Of a DNA stretch of 64,000 bases, positions 47,792 through 56,790 are shown in pieces. How positions within the stretch are numbered: the first letter of the stretch is position 1; every line of letters starts with the position of its first letter. The stretch comes from SZUA-430 sp044220975 (GTDB lineage Bacteria > Pseudomonadota > Alphaproteobacteria > Micropepsales > Micropepsaceae): NCBI GenBank assembly GCA_044220975.1, contig JBGAPZ010000016.1:5706-69705 (forward strand), in the 5' to 3' direction. A model generated the notes under the pieces. It ran no database searches. It was not told where the DNA came from and saw nothing but the letters and a program-made list of their open reading frames with translations. The translations under genes and the position numbers were made by a program.

Positions 47792-49369
47792 TTAACCGCC
47801 GTTTCCCGTGAACGTAAGGGCCTCGCGGATGCGGGCGAGTTCGAGGTCGAGTTCGCGCTCGATCCGGCGGCGGGCTTCGTCGGTTAGTCGGTTCTCGCCG
47901 TAGGCGCGCGAAACGGCAGCACGCTCGACGGTAATGAGGTCGATGCGGAGCGCCTCAGGGTTAGCCGGTCCCTCGGTTAGATGCGCTTTGCGCTCCACGT
48001 TATGACGCCGCAGGTGCTCGATGACATTCACAGGCGCGGGGGGTGGTTCGACATCCAACGCGGCAAGCGCGGCGTCGATCGCTTCGACGCGTACGCTGCG
48101 TTCTTCCTGGCGTGCCACTTCGGCTTCGACCTGGCCCGCGCGCGAAAGGCCGAGCCTACGGATGACGGCGGGCATCGTGGATCCCAGACCTAGCAGCGTT
48201 ACCGCGATGACGATGAAGGTCGCGGCCAGCACGATGTCGCGCTCGGGGAACGGCGCGCCGTTGATCGTGACCGGGATCGAGAGCGCTGCGGCGAGGCTTA
48301 CAACACCGCGCAGCCCCGTGAACGCTATCATGAACGGCGAACGCCAATTCGGCATCGGATCGACGCGGCCGATCGCGGGAATAAGGCGCGGCAGATAGGT
48401 CGCGGGATACACCCAGACGAAGCGCATGACGATGACGGTGAGGCTAATAACGGCGCCGGCCACCAAGGCGCGGACCATGCCTTGGCCTGCGAGGCCCTCG
48501 ATTACGGCGCGCGCTTGCAAGCCGGTGAGCAGAAAGAGCAGCGCCTCGATTACCCAGGTCGCGAGGCTCCAGATGAAGAAGCCCTGTAACCGGGTATCTG
48601 GACGAATGAGCGACCGTCCGTTCCACGACACGTAAAGCCCCGCGGCGACGCAAGCGACGACGCCTGACGCATGCACGAAATGGGGCGGCCAAAACGCGAT
48701 GAACGGCGTCGCCAGCGCAAGTAGAACCTCCGCGCGCGGATCGTTCGCCAGATGACGCAGGCGCAACATCGCGGCCCCGACCACAATGCCCCAGAGAAGT
48801 TCCCCGCCGACGATCGCGCTGAATTGTACGATCGCGTCCGCGATGGTGAGCGTCGCTCCGCCGACCGCTGCTAGCGCGAAGCTGAAGAGCACGAGCGCGC
48901 TCGCGTCGTTGACCAGGCTCTCGCCTTCAAGAATGGTGATCATCCGGCGCGGTAGGCCGAGGCGGCGGGCGATCGCCATCGGCGCAACCGCATCCGGCGG
49001 CGCGACCACTGCGCCCAAAACCAAGCCCACGGTCCAGGGCATGCCCAATGCGTAGTGTGCGACCGTCGCGACGGCGACGGCGGTGAACGCGACGCACCCG
49101 ACCGCGAGCAGCAGAATGGGGCGCAAGTTGTATCGAAATCCGCGCCAACTCATGCCGACTCCGGACGAGTAGAGAATTGGCGGCAGCAGCAGCAAGAACA
49201 CCGCTTCCGGCTCGAGCGCGACCGGGGGCGCGCCCGGAATAAACGAGACGCCGACGCCGGCCAGCAGCATCAACATCGGCGCCGGCATATGGATGCGCCG
49301 GGCAGCGACACTCAACGCGGCTACAGCCAACAAGAGTACGAGCCAGAGGGATAAAACATCAGGTTCCAT
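47792..49369 (-). CDS. Na+/H+ antiporter, CPA1 family
   Basis: About 525 residues from ATG 49369 (MEPDVLSLWLVLLLAVAALSV). Around 11-12 membrane helices. The ion-binding region shows VAPPDAVAPMAIARRLGLPRRMITILEGESLVNDASALVLFSFA, with the ND motif, typical of CPA1/NhaP exchangers. The ~110-residue cytoplasmic tail is helical and rich in Arg/Glu. Likely involved in pH or sodium homeostasis. Confidence 0.93.
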   Translation of the reverse strand: MEPDVLSLWLVLLLAVAALSVAARRIHMPAPMLMLLAGVGVSFIPGAPPVALEPEAVFLLLLPPILYSSGVGMSWRGFRYNLRPILLLAVGCVAFTAVAVATVAHYALGMPWTVGLVLGAVVAPPDAVAPMAIARRLGLPRRMITILEGESLVNDASALVLFSFALAAVGGATLTIADAIVQFSAIVGGELLWGIVVGAAMLRLRHLANDPRAEVLLALATPFIAFWPPHFVHASGVVACVAAGLYVSWNGRSLIRPDTRLQGFFIWSLATWVIEALLFLLTGLQARAVIEGLAGQGMVRALVAGAVISLTVIVMRFVWVYPATYLPRLIPAIGRVDPMPNWRSPFMIAFTGLRGVVSLAAALSIPVTINGAPFPERDIVLAATFIVIAVTLLGLGSTMPAVIRRLGLSRAGQVEAEVARQEERSVRVEAIDAALAALDVEPPPAPVNVIEHLRRHNVERKAHLTEGPANPEALRIDLITVERAAVSRAYGENRLTDEARRRIERELDLELARIREALTFTGNGG

Positions 49370-49791
49370 GCGCCGCACATAGCACCATGGGACCATCGGC
49401 TTCCAGCGGGCGCTTAAGATCGGCGAATTCGGAAGACGAATTGTCCGCGGCGCTATTCGGAAGACGAATTGTCCGCGGCACTGGGCGTCATCGACTTAAG
49501 GGTAAACGTTCTCTACTTATATCGCGTTCCCGCGGCACGTCGGCGCGCGGGGGCTTCCCACGCCCCAGCGGCGGTGCGGCTGCGACTTGAACCGTGAGTT
49601 TGCCTCGAACCCGACTCGTCTACGAGCCGGTTGCGCTCGTGTGCGCTTGTTTGGACATGCACGGCGTTTGCGAACGGCAAATAACGCCTGCATAACGGAT
49701 TGCGAACGGATGAAGCCGCAGAAATCAGCCGTGATAACGGATATAACGGATAAGATTTTTCTTCTTTAGCGCAACCGCCGGGTGTGATGGA
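49370..49791. other. Intergenic region upstream of the antiporter, with short repeats
   Basis: 422 nt without a supportable gene. It contains a 25-bp unit repeated in tandem (49427-49479) and, further right, three ATAACGGAT copies (49692-49700, 49734-49742, 49743-49751) in an AT-richer stretch. GGCGTT/AACGCC near 49663-49688 forms a weak inverted repeat. Short ORFs here show no family resemblance. Confidence 0.6.
49427..49479. repeat. Tandem direct repeat, 25-bp unit, 28-bp period
   Basis: Two identical copies, 49427-49451 and 49455-49479, each beginning ATTCGGAAGACG and ending GTCCGCGGC, separated by 3 nt. It lies ~60 nt upstream of the antiporter ATG. Confidence 0.9.
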
Positions 49792-50358
49792 TCATCCGCC
49801 TAAAACGTGGGGTGCCCATAGACCCATCAGGCCCAAGACGGTGCCCAATACACCCAGCCCCGCGCCGATGTAGGAGAGCCACAACAAACCGGTCACGACC
49901 GCTGCCGAGGCGAGCAAGATGCCGAGCTGCAACGACGAGCTCGACAGATCGTACGTGGCGTTCGCGGCTGCGGCGTCGTTGCGGGCCGCTTCGATTTCTT
50001 TGGCTTTGGCGCTGAGTTCTTTGCGGCCTTCGCCGGTTTCGGGCTCGCTGTCGTAGCGGGCTGCTGTTGCGCGCCACTCGGCAATCGTTTTCGCGACGGT
50101 CTCGCGCTGAGGGCCTGCCGGCAGTTGCGACGTCATCAATTCAAGCGACTCGGCTTGCGATTTCAGCGTCGTCATTCGGATCGTTTTGGCCTGGTAGAAA
50201 GCCCAGGTATTCGAGAGTTCGACTGTGCCGCGAAGCGCGTCGGCGGAGGCGTTGCTGCCGCCCGCTTCGGCAAACGCCAGCACCCCCGCCATCACGGCGA
50301 TCAGAATGCCGATGCGCTTATTGTTGTCGTTGAATTCCAGTTCCAGACCTTCGGCCAT
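49792..50358 (-). CDS. DUF4337-like membrane protein
   Basis: 188 residues. N-terminal helix after NDNNKRIGILIAVMAGVLAFAEAGG, then a soluble helical part containing NTWAFYQAKTIRMTTLKSQAE, matching the DUF4337 pattern, and two C-terminal membrane helices (~140-185). Function unknown. It starts 64 nt downstream of a minus-strand lipoprotein gene and may share its transcript. Confidence 0.78.
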   Translation of the reverse strand: MAEGLELEFNDNNKRIGILIAVMAGVLAFAEAGGSNASADALRGTVELSNTWAFYQAKTIRMTTLKSQAESLELMTSQLPAGPQRETVAKTIAEWRATAARYDSEPETGEGRKELSAKAKEIEAARNDAAAANATYDLSSSSLQLGILLASAAVVTGLLWLSYIGAGLGVLGTVLGLMGLWAPHVLGG

Positions 50359-50422
50359 GTCCGCTCCTCAGACGATTCGGAACGGACATTGAAGCTGCGA
50401 ACGTGAACGTGCGGCAAGCGCT

Positions 50423-51031
50423 TCAGTGCGCGCGGCAGTCGACGCTGTTGTCGACCCAGGTGCAGGGGTCACCCGTTTGCTCCGGCTTTTGCGTACCTGC
50501 GATGGCGCGGACGCTGTCGCCGATCGTGCGCCAGGCCTCAACCTCCTGTGCGCGGGCCTGGGCGAGTTGCTCCTTGCGATCCTGCGTGAACCGGCCTTCG
50601 GCTTCCAAGGCAGCTTCCTGCATCAGGCGGTTTGCATTGCCGTAGGTCAGGTTGCGGCGGAGGAGTTGGGCCGTCACCAGGTCGATCTTCATCGCCAGTT
50701 CTTTGCGGGCGGCGGTCTGGGTCGGGAAGTGGTCGTTGGCGACCATGTCGATACGGTCGCGGCAGTCGCGCTGATCACGCGAGAGGGCGCGGATGGCCTC
50801 GACTTCTTTGTCTGTCGGGACGGCGTCGATGACGAGCATCTCGGGGATGATCTCATCGACGTGCACGATCGGGAGCTTGCCCGCTATCGGCTGAACTTCG
50901 GGGTTGGTTCGCTTTTTCTCGCAGTATTTGACCGCCCCGGTCATGTCCATGTCCGCCACGTAAGATTTGACCATGGAGCACGCGCCTAACGAAAATGCAG
51001 CGGCTGCCAGTAACAGGAGCTTTGGTCCCAT
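50423..51031 (-). CDS. Predicted lipoprotein of unknown function
   Basis: 202 residues. Type II signal peptide with lipobox LGAC (Cys18: LLLLAAAAFSLGACSMVKS). The mature part is mostly helical and charged, with conserved-looking VHVDEIIPEMLVIDAVPTDKEVEAIRALSRDQRDC and four more cysteines. No family recognised. Divergent from the gene at 51246. Confidence 0.7.
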   Translation of the reverse strand: MGPKLLLLAAAAFSLGACSMVKSYVADMDMTGAVKYCEKKRTNPEVQPIAGKLPIVHVDEIIPEMLVIDAVPTDKEVEAIRALSRDQRDCRDRIDMVANDHFPTQTAARKELAMKIDLVTAQLLRRNLTYGNANRLMQEAALEAEGRFTQDRKEQLAQARAQEVEAWRTIGDSVRAIAGTQKPEQTGDPCTWVDNSVDCRAH

Positions 51032-51245
51032 CCGTCCCCCCGAACGCTTGTTTTTTGGAAGTTCCCCAACTTCGCCGGGGATAAAACGACAAGTTGCAGT
51101 GCGCTGGCAAGGGTTCTTGGGGTCTAAATTTCACTTCGCAGGAGAAGTCATTGAATTTACTATCGAAAATAGGGAGCGCCGCTGGGCCTTGCGGCGGTTC
51201 CGGAATCGCAGGATTCTGCAGTGCAGAAATCGGGGGACAACAGCC

Positions 51246-52334
51246 ATGAAGACCCGTGCCGTTAGCGTGCTCTTTGTTTTCACAGCGACCTCGGCGCTCG
51301 CCGAAACGCCCGCGCCGATGAGTGCAACGCAACTCCTCGGTGCCGATGTAAAGGGTACGAACTGGACGGTCGCGGAGGGGGTTCGCTCCGACGGGTTCGT
51401 CAGGCTGTACACGGTCGAGACACCGTATGGCAGCTTCCAGGTGAACGGACAGCGACGGATGGAGCAGCGGTTGATCGAGCTTCGCGCGCTCGCGGCGCTC
51501 GAGCAGATGTCCACGACGAAGACGTTCACCGAAGCGCTGGGTCATGCGGGGTTGGCGAGCCGTGACGACCTGGTCGACAGCGTGGCGGGCGTCAGCAAGG
51601 CGACACGCGAACTTGCCTTCGATCTGAAGGTTGATCCGTACACGGACTTTACGCCGTTGCGGGACGGCCTGGCGGACGTAGCGCGGGCGATGGCGGCCGG
51701 CGACTTGTCGGTGGCAGCTGCAATCTCAGCGATCCCGGGCGGCGCGGGGATCGCGGTCTCGGCTACGTCCACTGCGTCGACGCTGGCGAACCCGATCCGC
51801 GACAAGAGTTCGGCCGAGATCGCAGCGTTGGTCGAGGCGAAGCTAAAGCCGCTCGATGTCGACGAGGATGTGATCAAGTCGTTCGTGGAGAACAAGGCAT
51901 TTTCGCCCGCCGATACTTTCGCAATTGCGGTCGCGCTTGAGACGTTGAACGCACGTAACAGCGAGGCGTTCGTTCGCCGGGCGGCGAATGCCGACAGCGC
52001 CGACCTCGCGAAGTTTCACCGCTACCGTGCCGAATTGCTGGTCCGGCACAGCGCGCAATTGGGCACGCTGAAGGAGTTCTACGTCGTGCGCGAGTTCGCC
52101 CTGAACCGCAGCGTCGACGGCGCCTTGGTCGCGGTCTTTCCGTTTGACGATTTGGCGTGGACAGAGCCTGCCGCTAAGAGCCTCGACTTGATCAGCCTTG
52201 AGCTTGCGACGCGCGGCGAGACGCGGCAGCCGATTTTGGCGACCCCGGGCAAGGTTTCGGCGACGGCATTGGCGGAGCTCAAAAAACGTGGTTGGCGGGT
52301 CTTAATCTTGAACGATACGCGCGCGGCTATGTGA
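51246..52334 (+). CDS. Secreted protein of unknown function
   Basis: 362 residues from ATG 51246. Signal peptide MKTRAVSVLFVFTATSALAE. The body is largely helical with a Gly/Ala-rich hydrophobic stretch (~155-180: AAAISAIPGGAGIAVSATSTAST) that could insert in a membrane, and an alpha/beta C-terminus (LVAVFPFDDLAWTEPAAKSLDLISLELATRG). I do not recognise it. The 214-nt gap upstream carries small inverted repeats (CGCCGC/GCGGCG; GAATC/GATTC) but no clear promoter. Confidence 0.65.
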   Translation: MKTRAVSVLFVFTATSALAETPAPMSATQLLGADVKGTNWTVAEGVRSDGFVRLYTVETPYGSFQVNGQRRMEQRLIELRALAALEQMSTTKTFTEALGHAGLASRDDLVDSVAGVSKATRELAFDLKVDPYTDFTPLRDGLADVARAMAAGDLSVAAAISAIPGGAGIAVSATSTASTLANPIRDKSSAEIAALVEAKLKPLDVDEDVIKSFVENKAFSPADTFAIAVALETLNARNSEAFVRRAANADSADLAKFHRYRAELLVRHSAQLGTLKEFYVVREFALNRSVDGALVAVFPFDDLAWTEPAAKSLDLISLELATRGETRQPILATPGKVSATALAELKKRGWRVLILNDTRAAM

Positions 52335-52413
52335 CCCTGGTCACCCAAGCCGCCCCTCCCGGCTCAGCGCCTGGAGGCATATATTCCGGTTACGTCTTGA
52401 GGGAGAAGCCCAC

Positions 52414-52989
52414 GTGTTGAAACGCATTTCATTCGGTCTCGCAGCCGCCACTTTGATCGCGGCGCCGGCGTTTGCGACTGGCCAGGTCTACGGCAATTAC
52501 GGACAGGGCCAGCCCTATCAGGGCGGGCCATATCAGAGCCAGAGCAGCAGCTCGAGCTGCGATACGGACGTCGCTGTCGGCACTGGTCTTGGCGCCATCG
52601 TCGGCGGCGTGATCGGCAACCAATTCGGGCACGGCTCGGGACGGACGGCGGCAACGATCGGCGGCGTGATCTTGGGCGGCATCGCCGGCAATGCGATCGC
52701 GAAAGATGCCTGCAAGGACAAGCGCCACGACGCCTACTACTACAACAACAGCTATTACGACGCGTTCAACGACCCTGATGAGGGCGACGAATACGAGTGG
52801 CGCAATCCGTATTCGAACAACTACGGTTACGTGACGGCCGGCTCATACTATGACGACGGCTACGAGGGTTACTCGGGCCCGTGCCGCGAGTTCGAGCAAC
52901 GCGTCTATATCGATGGCCATCCTGAAACTGCAACGGGCGTCGCCTGCCGCCAACCGGACGGCACCTGGCGCATCGTCAGCGGTCAATAG
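52414..52989 (+). CDS. Glycine-zipper surface protein (RT0821/Lpp0805-like)
   Basis: 191 residues from GTG 52414, with GAGGGAGAAG just upstream. A signal peptide (to APAFATG) precedes a Gly/Gln/Ser-rich segment and a glycine-zipper membrane motif (~50-85: VGTGLGAIVGGVIGNQFG...GGVILGGIAGNAIA). A Tyr/Asp-rich stretch follows, then the C-terminal domain CREFEQRVYIDGHPETATGVACRQPDGTWRIV. Outer-membrane associated by family; precise role unknown. Confidence 0.88.
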   Translation: MLKRISFGLAAATLIAAPAFATGQVYGNYGQGQPYQGGPYQSQSSSSSCDTDVAVGTGLGAIVGGVIGNQFGHGSGRTAATIGGVILGGIAGNAIAKDACKDKRHDAYYYNNSYYDAFNDPDEGDEYEWRNPYSNNYGYVTAGSYYDDGYEGYSGPCREFEQRVYIDGHPETATGVACRQPDGTWRIVSGQ

Positions 52990-53604
52990 TTGGCTGCACC
53001 GCCGAAAACAGTCCTGATCGCCGCGCCCGATGAGGAGGCAGCGATCAGGGCCGCAGTGCTGAACGCGGATCCGGCGACGCTTGGCCCGGGCCGCATTGTC
53101 GCCAGACCTGAGCACGCGGAAGCCCTTCTGGATTTGCTTGCCGATCCCGCCGTCTCCGAACCGATCTACGCGTTGCCCAGACCCCTGACAGTCGCCTCCG
53201 TCCGCAGGTGGATCGAGGATTGCGAAGCTGCGCGTGCGCGGGGTGAAGGCCTCTTAATCCTGACCATGGTCGAAGGCGGGCCGGTCATGGGCTACTCGAA
53301 AATCACCGTCTGGCCGGAACGGTCGTCGGCGGAGCTCGGGGGCGCGCTCCGGGCCTGTCTTCAGAATTCGGGTTCAGGCGGGGCAGGGGCGGCGCACACG
53401 ATCGGTTGGATCTTCCGAATGCTGAAGGTGGACTTGATCGGGCTGACGGCGGCGGTCGACAACGTACGCTCGGCGAAGTTGATCGACCGCATCGGCTTCA
53501 AGCGTATGGGTGAGCGCGACGCGGTTCGGCCCGACGGAACGATTAGGCGCTCGCTCTACTGGGAGCTTACGGCTGAAGAATGGGCGAACCTCACGGGACG
53601 CTAG
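52990..53604 (+). CDS. GNAT-family N-acetyltransferase (TTG start)
   Basis: 204 residues, starting at TTG immediately after the preceding stop. LTVASVRRWIEDCEAARARGEGLLILTMVEGGPVMGYSKITVWPERSSAELGGALRA matches the GNAT core, and TAAVDNVRSAKLIDRIGFKRMGERD is the C-terminal GNAT motif. The target is unknown. It ends in CTAG shared with the convergent gene. Confidence 0.85.
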   Translation: MAAPPKTVLIAAPDEEAAIRAAVLNADPATLGPGRIVARPEHAEALLDLLADPAVSEPIYALPRPLTVASVRRWIEDCEAARARGEGLLILTMVEGGPVMGYSKITVWPERSSAELGGALRACLQNSGSGGAGAAHTIGWIFRMLKVDLIGLTAAVDNVRSAKLIDRIGFKRMGERDAVRPDGTIRRSLYWELTAEEWANLTGR

Positions 53605-54146
53605 GATCCCGGCCGCAATTCGATCGTTGCGGCCGCGATGCGACGATACAGGTTGCGCCGGCGTGCGATAGGCCACCACTCATAGAGGAAGATTTCCAGC
53701 GGACGCCAATTCGCGACCCAACCGAGTATGATCAGGCTCTCGCGAGCGATATCCGTTAAGGGCCCTTGGCCGAGTAGGACGTCGACGAGTTGCGTTCCGA
53801 CCACGCATGCGATCAGAACACAGATTCCGATGGCAAGCGACCAGCGACCCACGCGAAACAACTCACGCAGGTCGCGACCGACGGCCTCGGCGCGGAGAAC
53901 GAAGAAGCGCCTCATGCCGTCCGCGATGCCGGCCGCCGCGCGGGACTGCGCCTCCGCCGCGGGCAGATGGACGACGATCTTGAACGTGTGGTCGCGGGGC
54001 AGTTCGCGCGCCCAATCGACGATGAACTCAGCGGCGTTCTTATCCAGATCGCGTTCGTGAAACGGATAGGGGTCGAGCGACTCGAACAGTTGCGCGACCT
54101 CCTTCACGCTGAGTTCGATCGTCGAGGCGGCGGCCGGCGTTGGCAT
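53601..54146 (-). CDS. Membrane protein of unknown function
   Basis: 181 residues. Soluble N-terminal part (~1-95: IELSVKEVAQLFESLDPYPFHERDLDKNAAEFIVDWAREL), two membrane helices (~103-125 and ~137-160) and a basic C-terminus (YEWWPIARRRNLYRRIAAATIEL). No family symbol recognised. Confidence 0.7.
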   Translation of the reverse strand: MPTPAAASTIELSVKEVAQLFESLDPYPFHERDLDKNAAEFIVDWARELPRDHTFKIVVHLPAAEAQSRAAAGIADGMRRFFVLRAEAVGRDLRELFRVGRWSLAIGICVLIACVVGTQLVDVLLGQGPLTDIARESLIILGWVANWRPLEIFLYEWWPIARRRNLYRRIAAATIELRPGS

Positions 54147-54157
54147 CGAACGTTCGC

Positions 54158-54790
54158 TCAGAGGTGCGTTTCGCCGGCGCGTTTTGTGCCGGTGATCATC
54201 GCTTTCACGAGGCTCTCTTTGTGCACAACACTCGCAAGCGCTACGCCGCCGACATGCAAGACTATGAGGAGAAGCGTGAGGTTGGCGAAGAGTTCATGCG
54301 CCTCGAGAAGGGCGCTTTCCTCCTTATGGCCGCTCCGACCATCTTCCTTACTCTGCTCATTTGTCTCGGTTACCGTCGACGCACGCCGCTCGATGATGGG
54401 TGCCAGGGGGCCTTCGCCACGCGATTGGGCAAGTTCGGCCATGCCTGTCAACGCGGTGCCGGTTAGTGTGAACAGAAGCGCAAATACCATCATTGCGCCA
54501 GCCGGCGAATGGCCGAGATAGCGGGCCGCTCGCGCGCGGAAGAGATCGACAAGGTAACGCAGCGCCGTCAGGGGACTGTAGGCGAAGTCGGCGAAACGGG
54601 CGTGCTTCGATCCCGCAAAACCCCAAACGAGGCGAACCGCTACATACCCAGCCACGACATAGCCTGCCCAGATGTGGAAACTGAGCAATTCATCCTCGGT
54701 GAAGTAGGCAATGAAAAATGTAGCGACCAGGCACCAATGGCCAAGGCGCACAATGATGTCCCATACGGGAACTTCGCGGTCCTGTTTCAT
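54158..54790 (-). CDS. Cytochrome b561-like membrane protein
   Basis: 210 residues. VWDIIVRLGHWCLVATFFIAYFTEDELLSFHIWAGYVVAGYVAVRLVWGFAGSKHARFADF and HELFANLTLLLIVLHVGGVALAS carry the family's heme-ligand histidines in four helices. A charged loop rich in Glu/Lys (~135-160) sits before the last helix. It is the distal gene of the sqr-trxC-DUF2892 unit and could pass electrons to or from the quinone pool. That link is inferred from context. Confidence 0.88.
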   Translation of the reverse strand: MKQDREVPVWDIIVRLGHWCLVATFFIAYFTEDELLSFHIWAGYVVAGYVAVRLVWGFAGSKHARFADFAYSPLTALRYLVDLFRARAARYLGHSPAGAMMVFALLFTLTGTALTGMAELAQSRGEGPLAPIIERRASTVTETNEQSKEDGRSGHKEESALLEAHELFANLTLLLIVLHVGGVALASVVHKESLVKAMITGTKRAGETHL

Positions 54791-54799
54791 GGGGTTCGC

Positions 54800-55003
54800 C
54801 TATTCGAAGGCCTTCCCGGGGGCAAGACCCAGCCGCTTGAACGCGAAGGCGGCAGGGCAGAAGCCGGTGAAGGCGGATTGCAGCAAGTTCACACCTACGA
54901 AGACAGTGAGCAGCATCCAAGCGGGGTGTACGAAGTAGGTAAGCGTCAGCGACAGCAGAACCATGAAGCCTGCGAATGCCATAACAGCCTTGTCGATAGT
55001 CAT
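54800..55003 (-). CDS. DUF2892 (YgaP-type) small membrane protein
   Basis: 67 residues from ATG 55003 (MTIDKAVMAFAGFMVLLSLTLTYFVHPAWMLLTVFVGVNLLQSAFTGFCPAAFAFKRLGL), two membrane helices. This family is often found fused to, or beside, rhodanese and other sulfane-sulfur proteins; the FCP cysteine is conserved. The start overlaps the trxC stop by 4 nt (ATGA). Confidence 0.88.
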   Translation of the reverse strand: MTIDKAVMAFAGFMVLLSLTLTYFVHPAWMLLTVFVGVNLLQSAFTGFCPAAFAFKRLGLAPGKAFE

Positions 55004-55432
55004 GAGGTGGTTTCCTTCGGTTGTGGAAGATTGGCGCGTGTCCATTGAACGATGCGCGTAGTGTCCAGTGCGCCCGCAGTCTGCGCAAGAAGGCGGCCAC
55101 GCTGCATGAGCAGGAGCGCCGGGATGCCGCGGATGGCGAAGCGATTGCATACGTCGGGTGCTTCATCAGCGTTGAGCTTCAGAAGCCGCACATGCGGCTC
55201 AAGCTCCGCTGCCGCGCGCTCGAAGTGGGGGGCCATTTGCCTGCACGGTCCACACCACGGCGCCCATACGTCGATGAGAACCGGGATGTCGCCTCGCTCC
55301 GTTTGATGCCGTGAACATTTTTACGGCGCACTTTCCGCATTTAGCCGCGGCCGCAGCACGATCGGGCGCGATGGCGTTCACGGAGCCGCAGGCGGTGCAG
55401 ACAATGTGAGGCTTCGCTGTCACGTCCCTCAC
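55000..55432 (-). CDS. trxC: Thioredoxin 2 with N-terminal zinc ribbon (one frameshift)
   Basis: MRDVTAKPHIVCTACGSVN and CGKC form a four-cysteine zinc ribbon. After a 1-nt frame break at ~55285-55300 comes the thioredoxin fold with active site WAPWCGPCRQMAP, the cis-Pro GIPALLLM and C-terminus TRANLPQPKETTS. Total ~143 residues, the normal TrxC size. It overlaps sqr by 4 nt at its start and the DUF2892 gene by 4 nt at its end, so it would be co-translated with sulfide oxidation. TrxC can reduce persulfides. Confidence 0.9.
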
Positions 55433-56706
55433 CCTGACTTCTTCAGTTTGTGGATACCCAACGTGTCGAGCACGAATTTTTCATAGAAGGGTTCAGAAAC
55501 GCCGCTGCGCAGCTTCATCAGAAAGAACTTCTCGAATGCGATCTTCGCGTAATGCACCCAGGTTCCCTTGGCAGACCAATTGACATTGCGCGGGGGAATT
55601 TCGGGTTGCGCAATAAAGGCGACGCCGCCGTCGCCGAAATCGGCGAGGCAGAAGGCGTTCCAAGTCGGCTCGGCGGTCGCCGGTTCGCCGCGCAACAGGG
55701 CTGCGATGTTCAACGCGGTCGCCGTTACCATCGATTCGATCATGAAACCCGTTTTTGGCACGCCAACCGCAAGCGGCGTCTTGCCCACCGGCGGGATCGC
55801 GACCCCGACACCGATCGAGAACACGTTCGGGAACGACGGATTGCGCTGCGTCTTGTCGGCGAGGATGAAGCCACGTGGATTGGTCAGTCCCTCGATGCCT
55901 CGCACGGCGGCGACGCCACGGAACGCGGGCAAGATCATCGCGTATTCGAATGGCAACTCGTGCTTGGCCTTTAGGCTCGCGTCTTCGTTTACTTCCTCGA
56001 CCGCCATCTTACCCGCTTCGACCTTTGCGATCTTTGCGTTGGTGATCCACTTGATGTGCCGGTTGCGCAACTCGCTTTCGAGCAGCGATTTCGTGTCACC
56101 CACGCCGTCGAGGCCCAAGTGGCCGACATAAGGCTCAGGTGTCACGAACGTCATCGGTACCTGATCGCGGATTTTGCGACGCCGCAGTTCGGTGTCCAGG
56201 ATGAAAGCGAACTCGTAGGCCGGACCAAAGCACGACGCACCTTGCGCCGCTCCGACAACGATTGGCCCAGGGTTCTTTGCGAACGCTTGGAACGCGGCTT
56301 GCGCCTTCTCGGCGTGATCCACGTGGCAGATCGACTGCGTAAAGCCGTGTGGGCCCAGTCCTTCGATCTCGTCGAACGCGAGGTCGGGCCCAGTCGCGAT
56401 CACGAGATAGTCGTAAGGCAAGAGCCTGCCATCTTCCAGTTCGATATGGCTTTCCTTTGCGTTTACGCGTTTTGCTCCAGCCGTCACGAACTCGATCCCT
56501 TTACGTGCAAACACGGGAGCCAGATCGACTTCGATCTCGTTACGCTTTCGCCAGTTGATGGCGACCCAAGGGTTGGAGGGCACGAAATGGTACGTCCGAC
56601 CTTGACCGACGACGGTAAGGCGGTCGGCCTCGCGCAGCTTGTCCTTCATTTCATAGGCCATCAGTGTGCCGCCGAGACCTGCACCCAGCACGACGATATC
56701 GGCCAT
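55429..56706 (-). CDS. sqr: Sulfide:quinone oxidoreductase (type I)
   Basis: 425 residues. FAD-binding GAGLGG at 8-13 and the second motif VIATGPDLAFDEI. Three cysteines, C127, C159 (GAAQGASCFGPAYEF) and C353 (NAFCLADFGDGG), match almost exactly the positions of the catalytic Cys128/160/356 of the Acidithiobacillus enzyme. The C-terminal amphipathic, basic segment (FEKFFLMKLRSGVSEPFYEKFVLDTLGIHKLKKSG) anchors it to the inner face of the membrane. It oxidises sulfide to sulfane sulfur and reduces quinone. A strong AGGAGG site precedes the ATG. Divergent from the ArsR gene, 120 nt away. Confidence 0.94.
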   Translation of the reverse strand: MADIVVLGAGLGGTLMAYEMKDKLREADRLTVVGQGRTYHFVPSNPWVAINWRKRNEIEVDLAPVFARKGIEFVTAGAKRVNAKESHIELEDGRLLPYDYLVIATGPDLAFDEIEGLGPHGFTQSICHVDHAEKAQAAFQAFAKNPGPIVVGAAQGASCFGPAYEFAFILDTELRRRKIRDQVPMTFVTPEPYVGHLGLDGVGDTKSLLESELRNRHIKWITNAKIAKVEAGKMAVEEVNEDASLKAKHELPFEYAMILPAFRGVAAVRGIEGLTNPRGFILADKTQRNPSFPNVFSIGVGVAIPPVGKTPLAVGVPKTGFMIESMVTATALNIAALLRGEPATAEPTWNAFCLADFGDGGVAFIAQPEIPPRNVNWSAKGTWVHYAKIAFEKFFLMKLRSGVSEPFYEKFVLDTLGIHKLKKSG

Positions 56707-56790
56707 TTCAGCCTCCTTGCCTTCTTAACGCCACGCGATTGCACCTGTTTCCGGCCGCCCACACCTTGACGTGCCGCAGTCTTGCGACCC

